Below are positions 30,332 to 38,365 of a DNA stretch of 38,388 nucleotides, piece after piece (position 1 is the first letter of the stretch; each line of letters opens with the position of its first letter). The position numbers and the translations under genes were made by a program. The stretch is from Anaerolineales bacterium (GTDB taxonomy: Bacteria > Chloroflexota > Anaerolineae > Anaerolineales > Villigracilaceae). Below the pieces are notes generated by a model. The model searched no databases. It had not been told where the DNA came from and saw only the letters and a list, made by a program, of their open reading frames with translations. The stretch lies in contig JADGEO010000033.1 in the NCBI GenBank assembly GCA_016744335.1, forward strand, positions 1 to 38,388. The letters run 5' to 3'.

Positions 30332-31510
30332 TTACTTGCTAAAAATCTCTCCTCTAAACGACTCTCCCTCCGTTGGCACCTTCACATTAAAAATATCCGC
30401 AATGGTTGCCGCAAGGTCGGCGAAAGTGGAGCGCACGCCAAGATTGACCGCCTGTACAGCAGAACCCGCAACCAAAATCGGTACATACTCTCGCGTATGA
30501 TCGGTGCCAGGATAAGTGGGGTCGTTGCCGTGGTCGGCGGTGAGAACGAGAATATCATTGTCAGCGAGAGCGTCCATAATTTCGGGCAGGTATTGGTCAA
30601 ATTCACTTAACGCATCTGCATAGCCTTGGGGGTTATTGCGATGACCGAATTTTGCATCAAAATCAACTAGGTTGGTGAAAATTAAGCCTTTGTCAGTATG
30701 CGTGCGGATGGCTTCAATTGTTTTCTCAATCCCGTCTTTATTGCTCTTTGTCGATACGGCTTCTGTGATGCCGTGCCCCACATAAATATCGTTAATTTTC
30801 CCTATAGCGAAAACCATCAACTCTGCATCTTTTAGGTTGTCCAGTACAGTCTCTTCTGGGGGAACGACCGAATAATCGTGCCTGTTGGCGGTGCGGGTGA
30901 AGTTCCCTGGTTCGCCGATGAAGGGGCGGGCGATTACGCGGCTCACTTCATGTTCACCGCGCAAAATTTCACGGGCAATTTTGCAGTATTTGTACAAATC
31001 TTCAATGGGGATAATTTCTTCATGCGCCGCAATCTGAAATACGCTATCGCCAGATGTGTAAACAATCAGTTTGCCTGTCTCAAGATGCTCCGCCCCTAAT
31101 TTATCAAGGATAACGGTGCCAGAGGAGGGATAATTGCCGAGGAAGCCGCGCCCAGTTTGGGTCACGAATGCATCCATCACTTCAGGTGGGAAGCCATCTG
31201 GGTACATAGGAAATGGCTGGGTGATGTGAATCCCGGCTAACTCCCAGTGTCCCGCAGTGGTATCTTTGCCTGCCGAGACTTCATCCATTTTTCCGAAAGC
31301 CGCGGTGGGGGTTATTTGGGGTTTCACGCCTTCTAAAATGGCGATATTGCCCAATCCCATCGCTTCCATATTGGGCACTTTTAGCCCGCCCACAGCTTGG
31401 GCGATATTTCCCAAAGTGTGGCTACCTACATCGCCAAAATCAGCCGCATCAGGTGTTGCGCCTATGCCGGCACTGTCTAAGATGATGATAATTATTCGAT
31501 TGATGTCCAT
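30332..31510 (-). CDS. deoB: phosphopentomutase
   Basis: DeoB moves phosphate between C1 and C5 of ribose or deoxyribose in nucleoside salvage. The 392-residue protein belongs to the alkaline-phosphatase superfamily. Metal-binding and phospho-acceptor segments are visible: IIIIILDSAGIGATPDA at the start, SAGKDTTAGHWEL (Thr acceptor region), GDSVFQIAAHEE, NLVDFDAKFGHRNNP, and LTADHGNDPTYPGTDHTREY. AAGGA precedes the ATG. No deoC, deoA or deoD is in the window; the gene seems to be single, with an inverted repeat upstream at 31550-31613. Confidence 0.96.
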   Translation of the reverse strand: MDINRIIIIILDSAGIGATPDAADFGDVGSHTLGNIAQAVGGLKVPNMEAMGLGNIAILEGVKPQITPTAAFGKMDEVSAGKDTTAGHWELAGIHITQPFPMYPDGFPPEVMDAFVTQTGRGFLGNYPSSGTVILDKLGAEHLETGKLIVYTSGDSVFQIAAHEEIIPIEDLYKYCKIAREILRGEHEVSRVIARPFIGEPGNFTRTANRHDYSVVPPEETVLDNLKDAELMVFAIGKINDIYVGHGITEAVSTKSNKDGIEKTIEAIRTHTDKGLIFTNLVDFDAKFGHRNNPQGYADALSEFDQYLPEIMDALADNDILVLTADHGNDPTYPGTDHTREYVPILVAGSAVQAVNLGVRSTFADLAATIADIFNVKVPTEGESFRGEIFSK

Positions 31511-31549
31511 TTTTTTATGATTCCTTGTTGTTATTTAGGGGGTGCTTTA

Positions 31550-31613
31550 CTCACAGAGTCGTAAAGACGCAAAGTTTTAAGTTTTTCTTAGTTTCTTTGC
31601 GTCTTTGCGTGAG
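31550..31613. repeat. intergenic inverted repeat, TTTGCGTC family
   Basis: CTCACAGAG-CGTAAAGACGCAAAG on the left faces CTTTGCGTCTTTGCGTGAG on the right. The right arm contains a tandem GTCTTTGC. The build is like the CCGCCAAG and ACACGGA repeats: short tandem words in both arms, with an A/T-rich centre. It separates hbd from deoB. Confidence 0.8.
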
Positions 31614-31637
31614 AAAAGGATCAGAGTATTAGGTAAT

Positions 31638-32483
31638 CTAATACTTGTAAAAGCCTCTGCCCGCTTTTCTGCCCAAATAGCCTGCATCGACCATTTTGCG
31701 CAATAAATAAGCGGGGCGATATTTATCTTCGCCGAGATCGCGTTGCAAAACTTCCATTACGAAGAGAACTACGTCTAAGCCGATTAAATCTGCCAGAAAA
31801 AGCGGACCCATGGGGTGATTCATGCCGAGTTTCATCACTTGGTCAATGGCTTCGGGGGTGCCTACGTCTTCCTGTAAGGCAAAAACGGCTTCGTTAATCA
31901 TTGGGCATAAAAGACGATTAGAGATAAAGCCTGGTGAATCATTGGCTTCAACGGGTGTTTTTCCCATCACTTCACAAACAGTTACGATTTCTTCGGTGAC
32001 TTCATCGGTCGTGGCAATGCCACGAATGACTTCGACCAATTTCATCAAGGGTACGGGATTCATGAAGTGCATCCCGATCACTTTTTCGGGGCGGGCAGTG
32101 ACTGCCGCAATTTTTGTGATGCTAATGGATGAGGTATTGGTTGCCAAAATCGCGCCTTCGCGTGCTTTTTCATCCATTTCTTTAAAAATTTTGAATTTTA
32201 ATTCGGGGTTTTCTGTTGCCGCTTCTATCACTAAATCGGATTCGGCGATGGTATCCATATTTTCTACAAATTTAATTGCGTCAGCGGCGGATTTTTGCGC
32301 CTCGCTAATGCGCCCTTTTGAGAGTAATTTCGTAGTAGATTTTCCAATTACCGCCTCTGCTTTTTCAAGTGCGCCAGGGTCAACGTCCATGCAGGTAACT
32401 TTGTAGCCAGAAACCGCGGCAGTTTGGGCAATTCCGTTTCCCATTGTGCCAGCCCCAACAATAAAGATATTTTTGATAGTCAT
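31638..32483 (-). CDS. hbd: 3-hydroxybutyryl-CoA (3-hydroxyacyl-CoA) dehydrogenase
   Basis: This NAD(P)-dependent enzyme interconverts 3-hydroxyacyl-CoA and acetoacetyl-CoA. The ATG at 32483 with AAAGGAG upstream gives 281 residues; a 7-codon longer frame lacks the site. The dinucleotide fold has G10-A-G12-T-M-G15. Catalytic segments are EAATENPELK and GMHFMNPVPLMKLVEVI (H139), and NDSPGFISNRLL is typical. It ends GRKAGRGFYKY, as is usual in the family. It begins 17 bases after the thiolase gene, making a thiolase-hbd operon for C4 acyl-CoA metabolism, either beta-oxidation or acetyl-CoA condensation. Confidence 0.94.
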   Translation of the reverse strand: MTIKNIFIVGAGTMGNGIAQTAAVSGYKVTCMDVDPGALEKAEAVIGKSTTKLLSKGRISEAQKSAADAIKFVENMDTIAESDLVIEAATENPELKFKIFKEMDEKAREGAILATNTSSISITKIAAVTARPEKVIGMHFMNPVPLMKLVEVIRGIATTDEVTEEIVTVCEVMGKTPVEANDSPGFISNRLLCPMINEAVFALQEDVGTPEAIDQVMKLGMNHPMGPLFLADLIGLDVVLFVMEVLQRDLGEDKYRPAYLLRKMVDAGYLGRKAGRGFYKY

Positions 32484-32500
32484 AATTCTCCTTTTACTTT

Positions 32501-33706
32501 TCAACTTTCTAATTCAATCGCCATCGCAACAGCTTCACCGCCACCCAAGCAGAGTGCCGCCAAACCGCGTTTTAGACCGCGATCTTTGAGCGCGTAAATT
32601 AAGGTAGCAATCACGCGTGCCCCAGACATTCCAATCGGATGCCCCAAGGCAATCCCGCCGCCGTTTACGTTCACTTTATCCCAATCCCAACCTTGCTCGG
32701 CGAGTTCTTTCCCATTTGCCAAACATTGCGCTGAAAAGGCTTCATTTAGTTCGATTAAGTCAACATCATGAAAAGTCCAGCCTGCTTTGGATAGGATTTT
32801 AGGCATCGCTTTAGCTGGTGCGGCGAATAGATATTTCGGCTCCACCGCGGCATGACCGTAAGCAACCACGCGTGCCAGGGGCTTGAGTGCATTTTCTTCA
32901 GCATATTCTCGGCTGGACACAACCACTGCCGCCGCGCCATCGTTTAATGTAGAGGCGTTCCCTGCGGTTGTCTTGCCGTCTTTATTGAAAACAGGGCGCA
33001 AGTTTGCCAATCCCTCTGCCGTTGTGCCTGCACGGGGACCTTCATCTGTATCGAAAATAGTCACTTTTCCTTTTCTGCCCGGCACTTCAACCGGGATAAT
33101 CTCATCTTTAAATTTGCCCGCTTCTATCGCGGCAATTGCTTTTTCTTGGCTCTTTGCTGAGAACTCATCCATTTCTTCGCGAGAAATATCATATTCATCG
33201 GCAATGAAATCTGCCGCCTTGCCCATGGGCCAATCTTCAAAGGGATCCCAAAGACCATCGTGAAGCAAGGAGTCTTTTAAGTTGGCGTGCCCGTAGCGTA
33301 GTTCTCCCGTTCTGCCCCCTACCAAAAAAGGTGCGCGTGTCATAGACTCCATCCCGCCGCCGACATATAGCTCACCATCGCCAGCCTTGATGCCCTGCAC
33401 GCCAAACATAATCGCTTTTAAGCCAGAGCCACAAACTTTATTCACGGTGGTTGCCCCAACGGTATTTGGCAAACCTGCAAAAATACTCGCTTGCCGCGCG
33501 GGGGCTTGTCCTGTGCCCGCGGGCACAACATTGCCCATAAAAACTTCTTCTATATCGGCTAAATCAGGGATACCAGCGCGTTCAACAGCGGCTTTTATCG
33601 CGATTGCGCCGAGTTTGGGGGCATCTATCCCTTTTAATGCACCTTGAAAACGCGCAATTGGTGTACGGACAGCACTTAAGATTACAACTTCTTGTTTTTT
33701 ACTCAT
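32501..33706 (-). CDS. acetyl-CoA acetyltransferase (thiolase)
   Basis: The enzyme condenses two acetyl-CoA to acetoacetyl-CoA or cleaves it. The ATG at 33706 has AAGGAGA upstream and gives 401 residues; an in-frame ATG 20 codons earlier lacks a site. The nucleophile is C92 (NKVCGSG), the His is H356 (GHPIGMSG) and the second Cys is C386 (LCLGGG). NEAFSAQ and the typical N-terminus VVILSAVRTPI are present. It is closest in style to AtoB/ThlA-type enzymes and is directly upstream of hbd. Thiolase substrate range is hard to infer from sequence; longer 3-ketoacyl-CoAs are possible. Confidence 0.92.
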   Translation of the reverse strand: MSKKQEVVILSAVRTPIARFQGALKGIDAPKLGAIAIKAAVERAGIPDLADIEEVFMGNVVPAGTGQAPARQASIFAGLPNTVGATTVNKVCGSGLKAIMFGVQGIKAGDGELYVGGGMESMTRAPFLVGGRTGELRYGHANLKDSLLHDGLWDPFEDWPMGKAADFIADEYDISREEMDEFSAKSQEKAIAAIEAGKFKDEIIPVEVPGRKGKVTIFDTDEGPRAGTTAEGLANLRPVFNKDGKTTAGNASTLNDGAAAVVVSSREYAEENALKPLARVVAYGHAAVEPKYLFAAPAKAMPKILSKAGWTFHDVDLIELNEAFSAQCLANGKELAEQGWDWDKVNVNGGGIALGHPIGMSGARVIATLIYALKDRGLKRGLAALCLGGGEAVAMAIELES

Positions 33707-33766
33707 TTGGGGTCTCCTTATGACAATTCTAAATAATAGTTTAAGAGATTTTTGGGGGAAGTGCAA

Positions 33767-33970
33767 ATACCAATAACCCTTTTTCTAAATCAAAAAGTCA
33801 TGTTTGGGGGAATGTGGGGGAGCAATCGGGTTTTCTTCAAAGGAAAAGTTTATTAAGAGCAGGCAAGCCTAAAACATGTACTGAGCCGTATAGCCGCTCC
33901 ACGCATCCCAAGAAGTTGTTTGCGCATAGTCACTATTGTGCCGAAGCGTTGTCCTAGAGGAAAAGTCCCC
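33767..33970. other. gap without visible gene
   Basis: Nothing that looks like a gene or a clear hairpin was seen. There is a G-rich patch (TTTGGGGGAATGTGGGGGAG, 33803-33822). Confidence 0.4.
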
Positions 33971-34909
33971 TTATCCCGTACTTGGTAATGTGAAATAAAA
34001 GGTACTGCCAGCCTTAACTTTACTTTTTACGCCTACTTCTCCACCCAGCTTCTCAACAATGCGATGTGTGATAGACAGCCCTAGCCCGTGCCCCTGAATT
34101 TCAGCAGGGTTAAAACGGGTAAATTGCCTGAACGCTCGTTCTTGTTGTCTAGGTGTCATGCCGCGGCCATAATCTTTTACCCAAAAGCGAACTTTTCCGT
34201 TTTCTTCTTTTTCTGTACCTACTTCAATTTTAGGCTTTTCTCCACCATATTTGATGGCGTTGCTTAGGTAATTGTCCCAAACTTTTTCGATCCACGGGGC
34301 GTAGCCATTAACGGGAAACCAGATTTCTGGGGTGGTAATTTCTGCTTGTTTTTCAAAAATAAGGCTACTTAGGTTTTCTAGGCTCTCGGCTACGATTTTA
34401 TTCATATCTAGGCGTTCAATTTTTATCTCATCTATCTCGCGCAGTTTTGCCATGAGGAGCATTTCTTGAACGATGGTATTCATTTTTAGACTGGTTTTTG
34501 TGATTTCTTTACCCACTTGTTGAACGCGTTCATTATTTTCATAAATCTCTGCTTTGTCGAGTAGGTGACTATAGCCCACAATAACGCCTAGTGGCGTTTT
34601 TAGCTCATGGGCAATGGTTTGTGCAAAGGCATCTAGTTCTGAGTTTTGATTTGTGATGGTGGTGTTTATTTTTTCTAATTCTTTGCTTACTTTTTGAAGT
34701 TCTTTGTTTTTATTATTGAGTTCGTCTTGGTGTTTTTGATTTGAATTTGTAATAAAATACCCCAGTAAAAAAGTGATAGGCAATGTAATAGCCGCTGTTG
34801 TTTTTGTGATTATTCCAGTAAAAAACCATTCTAATGCCAGCGCAATACCAAGCGCCAGTGGCATTATAGCAAGTGAAATTTTTAGTGGGGAATAATGTTT
34901 TGAGGTCAT
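33971..34909 (-). CDS. membrane sensor histidine kinase (short, no PAS)
   Basis: The 312-residue kinase starts with two membrane helices (~10-55: ISLAIMPLALGIALALEWFF, then ITLPITFLLGYF) with almost no external loop. A coiled coil (~58-95, NNKNKELQKVSKELEKI) follows. The HisKA box is FAQTIAHELKTPLG, and the ATPase domain has DNYLSNAIKYGG, VKDYGRGM and GHGLGLSITH. With no sensor domain outside, it would sense the membrane or a partner protein. No receiver gene is next to it, so it is an orphan kinase. Confidence 0.92.
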   Translation of the reverse strand: MTSKHYSPLKISLAIMPLALGIALALEWFFTGIITKTTAAITLPITFLLGYFITNSNQKHQDELNNKNKELQKVSKELEKINTTITNQNSELDAFAQTIAHELKTPLGVIVGYSHLLDKAEIYENNERVQQVGKEITKTSLKMNTIVQEMLLMAKLREIDEIKIERLDMNKIVAESLENLSSLIFEKQAEITTPEIWFPVNGYAPWIEKVWDNYLSNAIKYGGEKPKIEVGTEKEENGKVRFWVKDYGRGMTPRQQERAFRQFTRFNPAEIQGHGLGLSITHRIVEKLGGEVGVKSKVKAGSTFYFTLPSTG

Positions 34910-35003
34910 GGGTGCTTTTTCTGGCGAGTTTAAGTTTTATAGATATTACCATCATAAATGGTTTTCATAGCCATGAAATCACAAAATGCTTGCGGTTTTT
35001 TTA

Positions 35004-36620
35004 TTAGGGCTGGGCAAATTTCATTCTCCATTCTCCCTCAGCACGTTTTTCTACCAAAGAATTGGGCGGGATTAAGTGAATCCACGTTTTTCCGGGGTGT
35101 AGGGCTATTGGCTCTCCCTTTGCGTCTACAAAATGGATAGGGCGTAGTTTTCCGTTTTCTTTTTCCCACGCTCTATTGCCCGTAGACCAGCGAATTCTCT
35201 GCATTTCCCCATCTCTAAACAGGTAGGCAAAGCCCGCTCTGCCTGGGCGAAGGTCAATATCTAATTGGTTGGGTCTAAAAATATCGTGCGTGGCTTCTAG
35301 CAAAACCACATTTTCAAAAGCTTGTTGTCTGCCCGTCAACCTGTCGGTGGCGGGGTGTAAAGCTCCTTTTCCATCGGCATTGTCTGTGTAGCGCAAATAG
35401 GATTGTGAAATCGGGTCGTATTTCCAAGCAGATTGGATGAATTCATGATAGACGATGTGGATAAAGTGCGCCGCTTCGCGCGTGTTTTGGGCTTGGGCGC
35501 TGTTAAAAAAGTGTCCGCTATAGTTGGGCATTGTGCCATTTTCTGCGGCAAGCTGATACATCTCATCTACTGTCAGGAGTGCGCTGTTTTCTGTAGTTTG
35601 GTCTACGCCGTATATGATTTTGCAAGGGTTAAGTTGGGCTAAAATATCGGGTGCCGCACTGGCAAAAATGAGACAACTTTGCGGGAACATCTTATTGATA
35701 TGGTCATAGGTCAATCTCCCTGAGCGGATGGGACCCACATACGCGCCTTCGGGGATGTAGGTGGCAGTAATGGGCGGGGTTGGGGTCATGTCTACTGCTT
35801 GGGGGAGGAGTAGCAAGCCTAAATCCACGCGTGTTTCGGTGGTTGAAATGTCAAGAATACGCGTTTGTGCAGAGTCTATATCTACATCACTATCCAATTC
35901 TTCATATCCTATATTTTGAAGTGTGATTTCATAATAATTGGGGATATCGAATGCTACGAAATAATCTGCGGCGGGGTCTGGGAGATTGAAGGCGTAATAG
36001 CCATTTGAGTTGGTGCTACTGCTGAGAATTTTCTGGTTATTTTGATAAAGGTAAACGCAGGTGCCGCCAATGCCCGCCTCCCAGTCATTTTGGATGCCAT
36101 TTTTATCTTCATCTAGCCATGTGCGCCCACCGAGCCAGTTTTCTGCGGGGGTGAAAGACTCTGTATTGACCGTGCAATTGCCTTCTATATTAGGGATTTC
36201 ACGTGGATATTCTCCATAAAAAATGCCCAAAAAGCGAGTGGCGGCACTGCCTATATAGTATTCAAAAATCCATGAAGCAAAACTAACGCCCGCCTGCGGA
36301 CGTGCCGTTTCGGGGATATTGCTAATCGAAACCAGCACCGCAGGGAGTTCGAGCAGGCTTGGGTCGGAGACTTCCTCTCCCGTGAGTGGATTATAGTTGG
36401 CGGGGAAATCTTCGAGTTCTATGCCGTAAGTTTGCTGTTTAAGGTGAGGCTGGGGCGTGGGGGTGTGGGTAGCAGTGGGTGTTATTGTGGCTGTTGCTGT
36501 ATAGTTTTTTGTGGGAGAAATCGTTTTTGTGGGAGCAGATGTACTTTCAATTTCTGACGTATTTGCACAAGCGGAGAGAAGGATGAATATGAGGGTGAAA
36601 AGGATTTTCTTTCTAAACAT
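35004..36620 (-). CDS. DUF3048 lipoprotein with an inserted SdrD_B-like (Cna-B type) domain
   Basis: The 538-residue protein starts with a lipoprotein signal: charged MFRKK, hydrophobic core and lipobox LSAC with C18. A Thr/Pro-rich linker (~30-58) follows. The DUF3048 domain starts at NPLTGEEVSDPSLL (~77), runs through ARPQAGVSFASWIFE and TRFLGIFYGEYP (~140), is interrupted by a 162-272 segment, and resumes at GAYVGPIRSGRL (~292). The insert (WLDEDKNGIQNDWEAGIGG, then NSNGYYAFNLP) is typical of SdrD_B/prealbumin-like repeats. The C-terminal DUF3048_C part has YHEFIQSAWKYD and LHPGKTWIHLIP. It is a cell-surface protein of unknown role. GGAGAAAG precedes the ATG. Confidence 0.88.
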   Translation of the reverse strand: MFRKKILFTLIFILLSACANTSEIESTSAPTKTISPTKNYTATATITPTATHTPTPQPHLKQQTYGIELEDFPANYNPLTGEEVSDPSLLELPAVLVSISNIPETARPQAGVSFASWIFEYYIGSAATRFLGIFYGEYPREIPNIEGNCTVNTESFTPAENWLGGRTWLDEDKNGIQNDWEAGIGGTCVYLYQNNQKILSSSTNSNGYYAFNLPDPAADYFVAFDIPNYYEITLQNIGYEELDSDVDIDSAQTRILDISTTETRVDLGLLLLPQAVDMTPTPPITATYIPEGAYVGPIRSGRLTYDHINKMFPQSCLIFASAAPDILAQLNPCKIIYGVDQTTENSALLTVDEMYQLAAENGTMPNYSGHFFNSAQAQNTREAAHFIHIVYHEFIQSAWKYDPISQSYLRYTDNADGKGALHPATDRLTGRQQAFENVVLLEATHDIFRPNQLDIDLRPGRAGFAYLFRDGEMQRIRWSTGNRAWEKENGKLRPIHFVDAKGEPIALHPGKTWIHLIPPNSLVEKRAEGEWRMKFAQP

Positions 36621-36644
36621 AAAATCTTTCTCCGTCTTTGTAGC

Positions 36645-36660
36645 GCAAGATTTATCTTGC
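36645..36660. repeat. short hairpin with TTTA loop upstream of the DUF3048 gene
   Basis: GCAAGA-TTTA-TCTTGC followed by TTTTTT. It could end transcription of the small membrane-protein gene at 36708-37148, which reads towards it. Confidence 0.6.
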
Positions 36661-36707
36661 TTTTTTGCATTAATGTGGTGTCCCGGCCGTAAAAAGCGGA
36701 AAATGGT

Positions 36708-37148
36708 TTATGCTGAAAAGGTTTTGTTTCGCCAACATATAATGCTACTAGACAGCAGGGCGGTGGCGATGCTTAAATCGAATATCGCTACAATGAGCAA
36801 AAAGACAAAGTTTCCGTGCGCCATCTGTGACATGGTGGCACCAAAAATCATCACAATGATTAAAAAGAGAAGAAATTTTGGGCGATAAAATTGCCAAAGT
36901 TTGGGCGTTTTTAATGCGTTAATGCGTGCGATATTCTTTTTACAGCTTTTATTAAAGAGATATTTGGTTTTTATCCCACCAATAAATAGACCAAGAGCAA
37001 TAGCTAAGAAAACCCAGAATGAGGGATTAAGTGCATAAGCTTCGGTAAACAAAGCACCGCTTTTGCGAATAAGTATAGCTACACCGATAAGCCAGATGGT
37101 CATGGCCAAAATTTTGAGCGTGCGTTGTGAGGCGTTAAATAGTTTCAT
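36708..37148 (-). CDS. small four-helix membrane protein, unknown function
   Basis: The 146-residue protein is not recognised. It has about four hydrophobic segments: LAMTIWLIGVAILI (~14-27), FWVFLAIALGLFIGGI (~44-59), FLLFLIIVMIFGATMSQM (~91-108) and FVFLLIVAIFDLSIATALL (~113-132). A basic loop (KTKYLFNKSCKKNIARINAL) lies between helices 2 and 3, so that loop is probably cytoplasmic. There is no clear ribosome-binding site; the bases before the ATG are CTTAACCT. The A/T content is higher than that of the metabolic genes. It lies 87 bases upstream of the DUF3048 gene and could be transcribed with it. Confidence 0.72.
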   Translation of the reverse strand: MKLFNASQRTLKILAMTIWLIGVAILIRKSGALFTEAYALNPSFWVFLAIALGLFIGGIKTKYLFNKSCKKNIARINALKTPKLWQFYRPKFLLFLIIVMIFGATMSQMAHGNFVFLLIVAIFDLSIATALLSSSIICWRNKTFSA

Positions 37149-37367
37149 AGGTTAAGGACTTAGGGTGAAATAGGTTATTTATTAATGAGGCGAAATTTGA
37201 GTGAAGTATGTTTCAAATGTATAGGTTATTTAATGTTCATTCCTAATTTTAGCAGAATTAGCTTAAATTGTCTTGAGAAAAGTGGTTTTGTTTTTAGGCA
37301 CTTTCAGGTTTTGTAGGGTGGCTTTCCTGAAAATTGGAAATTATCCACATTTTTTCTTTTTTTTGCT
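37149..37367. other. gap without visible gene
   Basis: A/T-rich sequence with no open frame of note. The word TTCCTAATTTTAGCAGAATTAG (37239 onward, read as two short pieces) resembles the tail of the composite element that follows. Confidence 0.35.
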
Positions 37368-37524
37368 TTTTTCCTAATTCTAACGGAATTTAGGGTTGTT
37401 TTTGTTTTTAGGATAAATCCAATGCCGCACGGGTGTTAACGCCCGTGCTAATGGGCTAGACCCGACTAAAGTCGGCTGAGAAGAGTCTGCTTCAGCCTTG
37501 AGCATGGACGTTTACGTCCATGTG
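37368..37524 (-). repeat. composite multi-hairpin intergenic element, copy B (inverted)
   Basis: The reverse complement of 5495-5660. It has arms GCACGGGTG with loop TTAA (37427-37448), CCGAC-TAAA-GTCGG (37462-37475) and arms CATGGACG with loop TTTA (37503-37522). The tail TTGTTTTTAGGATAAATCC matches too. It lacks about 10 bases, including most of the CTGC-TAAA-GCAG hairpin of copy A. Confidence 0.85.
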
Positions 37525-37617
37525 GGAGTGATTGTCTAGTTTATTTATGCTCAAACCACTTCAAGGATGAAATTTTTGTGCTATCCCAAAATCCCAAAGT
37601 ATCTCTTTTTATTTCAG

Positions 37618-37653
37618 TTGACCAAGCTCCCAAATAAGAGTATTGTATATAGC
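37618..37653 (+). promoter_or_regulatory. promoter of the CPBP gene, leaderless
   Basis: TTGACC (37618-37623), a 17-base spacer, and TATTGT (37641-37646). The expected transcription start coincides with the ATG at 37654. No Shine-Dalgarno is present. Confidence 0.5.
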
Positions 37654-38265
37654 ATGTCTCTCTTTCAAAAAACCAACTTCGATTGGCGTATAGCCACCCT
37701 CACCATTGTCAGCACCACTTTACTGATTTTAGATCATTACCGTAGCTTTACTGCCTCTAAACTGCTCGACCGTACAATTCTCTATCTTATCATTCCCTTT
37801 TTTATCATCATTTTTATATTTCGAGAAAGCCCTGATGCGTACGGTTTCCAATTGGGAGATTGGCGCGCGGGGCTAACGCTTACCGTATTTGCTATTTTGC
37901 TGATGACGCCCATTCTTTGGTGGCTAGTTGGTGCCGATTTTGGGATGCAAGCCTATTATGAAAATCGCGTTTCAGGTCTTCCATGGAATACTTTTTTTGA
38001 TCTTCTCGGCTGGGAATTTTTCTTCCGCGGTTTTCTGCTTTTTGGCTATGCTCGCAAGTTTGGCGATGACGCGCTCTGGCTTCAGGCTGTTCCTTTCGCA
38101 TTAGCACATATTGGCAAACCAGAAATAGAAACGCTCACTACTATTTTTGGCGGCTTTGCTTTTGGTTGGATTGCTTGGCGGAGCAAATCTTTCATCTACC
38201 CCTTTCTTATTCATTGGTATATTGGCTCCCTTACGATTTTGCTCTCAGCCAAAATTATTGGATGA
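37654..38265 (+). CDS. CPBP-family (Abi/CAAX-like) intramembrane protease homologue
   Basis: The start at 37654 (MSLFQKTN) is preferred over an in-frame ATG at 37567, because a promoter lies between them and its -10 is seven bases before this ATG. It gives 203 residues with about six membrane segments. The CPBP motifs are WEFFFRGFLLFGY (usual form EExxxR; the first Glu is Trp here), FALAHIGKPE and HWYIGS near the C-terminus. The Arg, the second Glu and both His are present. These proteins are glutamate-type intramembrane proteases, with roles from prenyl-protein processing to bacteriocin immunity. Whether this variant is active is unclear. Confidence 0.85.
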   Translation: MSLFQKTNFDWRIATLTIVSTTLLILDHYRSFTASKLLDRTILYLIIPFFIIIFIFRESPDAYGFQLGDWRAGLTLTVFAILLMTPILWWLVGADFGMQAYYENRVSGLPWNTFFDLLGWEFFFRGFLLFGYARKFGDDALWLQAVPFALAHIGKPEIETLTTIFGGFAFGWIAWRSKSFIYPFLIHWYIGSLTILLSAKIIG

Positions 38266-38328
38266 ATGACCATTTTCCTAGCTTTCTGTTTCACCGATTT
38301 ACTAAATACTGCTGTCAACGTTAAGTTA

Positions 38329-38365
38329 AAATGTCCGCTACTTGCTTCAAGTAGAAATGTCCGCT
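38329..38365. repeat. direct repeat AAATGTCCGCT flanking a small hairpin near the window end
   Basis: AAATGTCCGCT occurs at 38329-38339 and 38355-38365. Between them CTACTTG-CTT-CAAGTAG forms a 7-bp hairpin (38338-38354). It looks like the terminal region of an insertion sequence or a regulatory region of a gene beyond the window; neither can be shown here. Confidence 0.5.
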
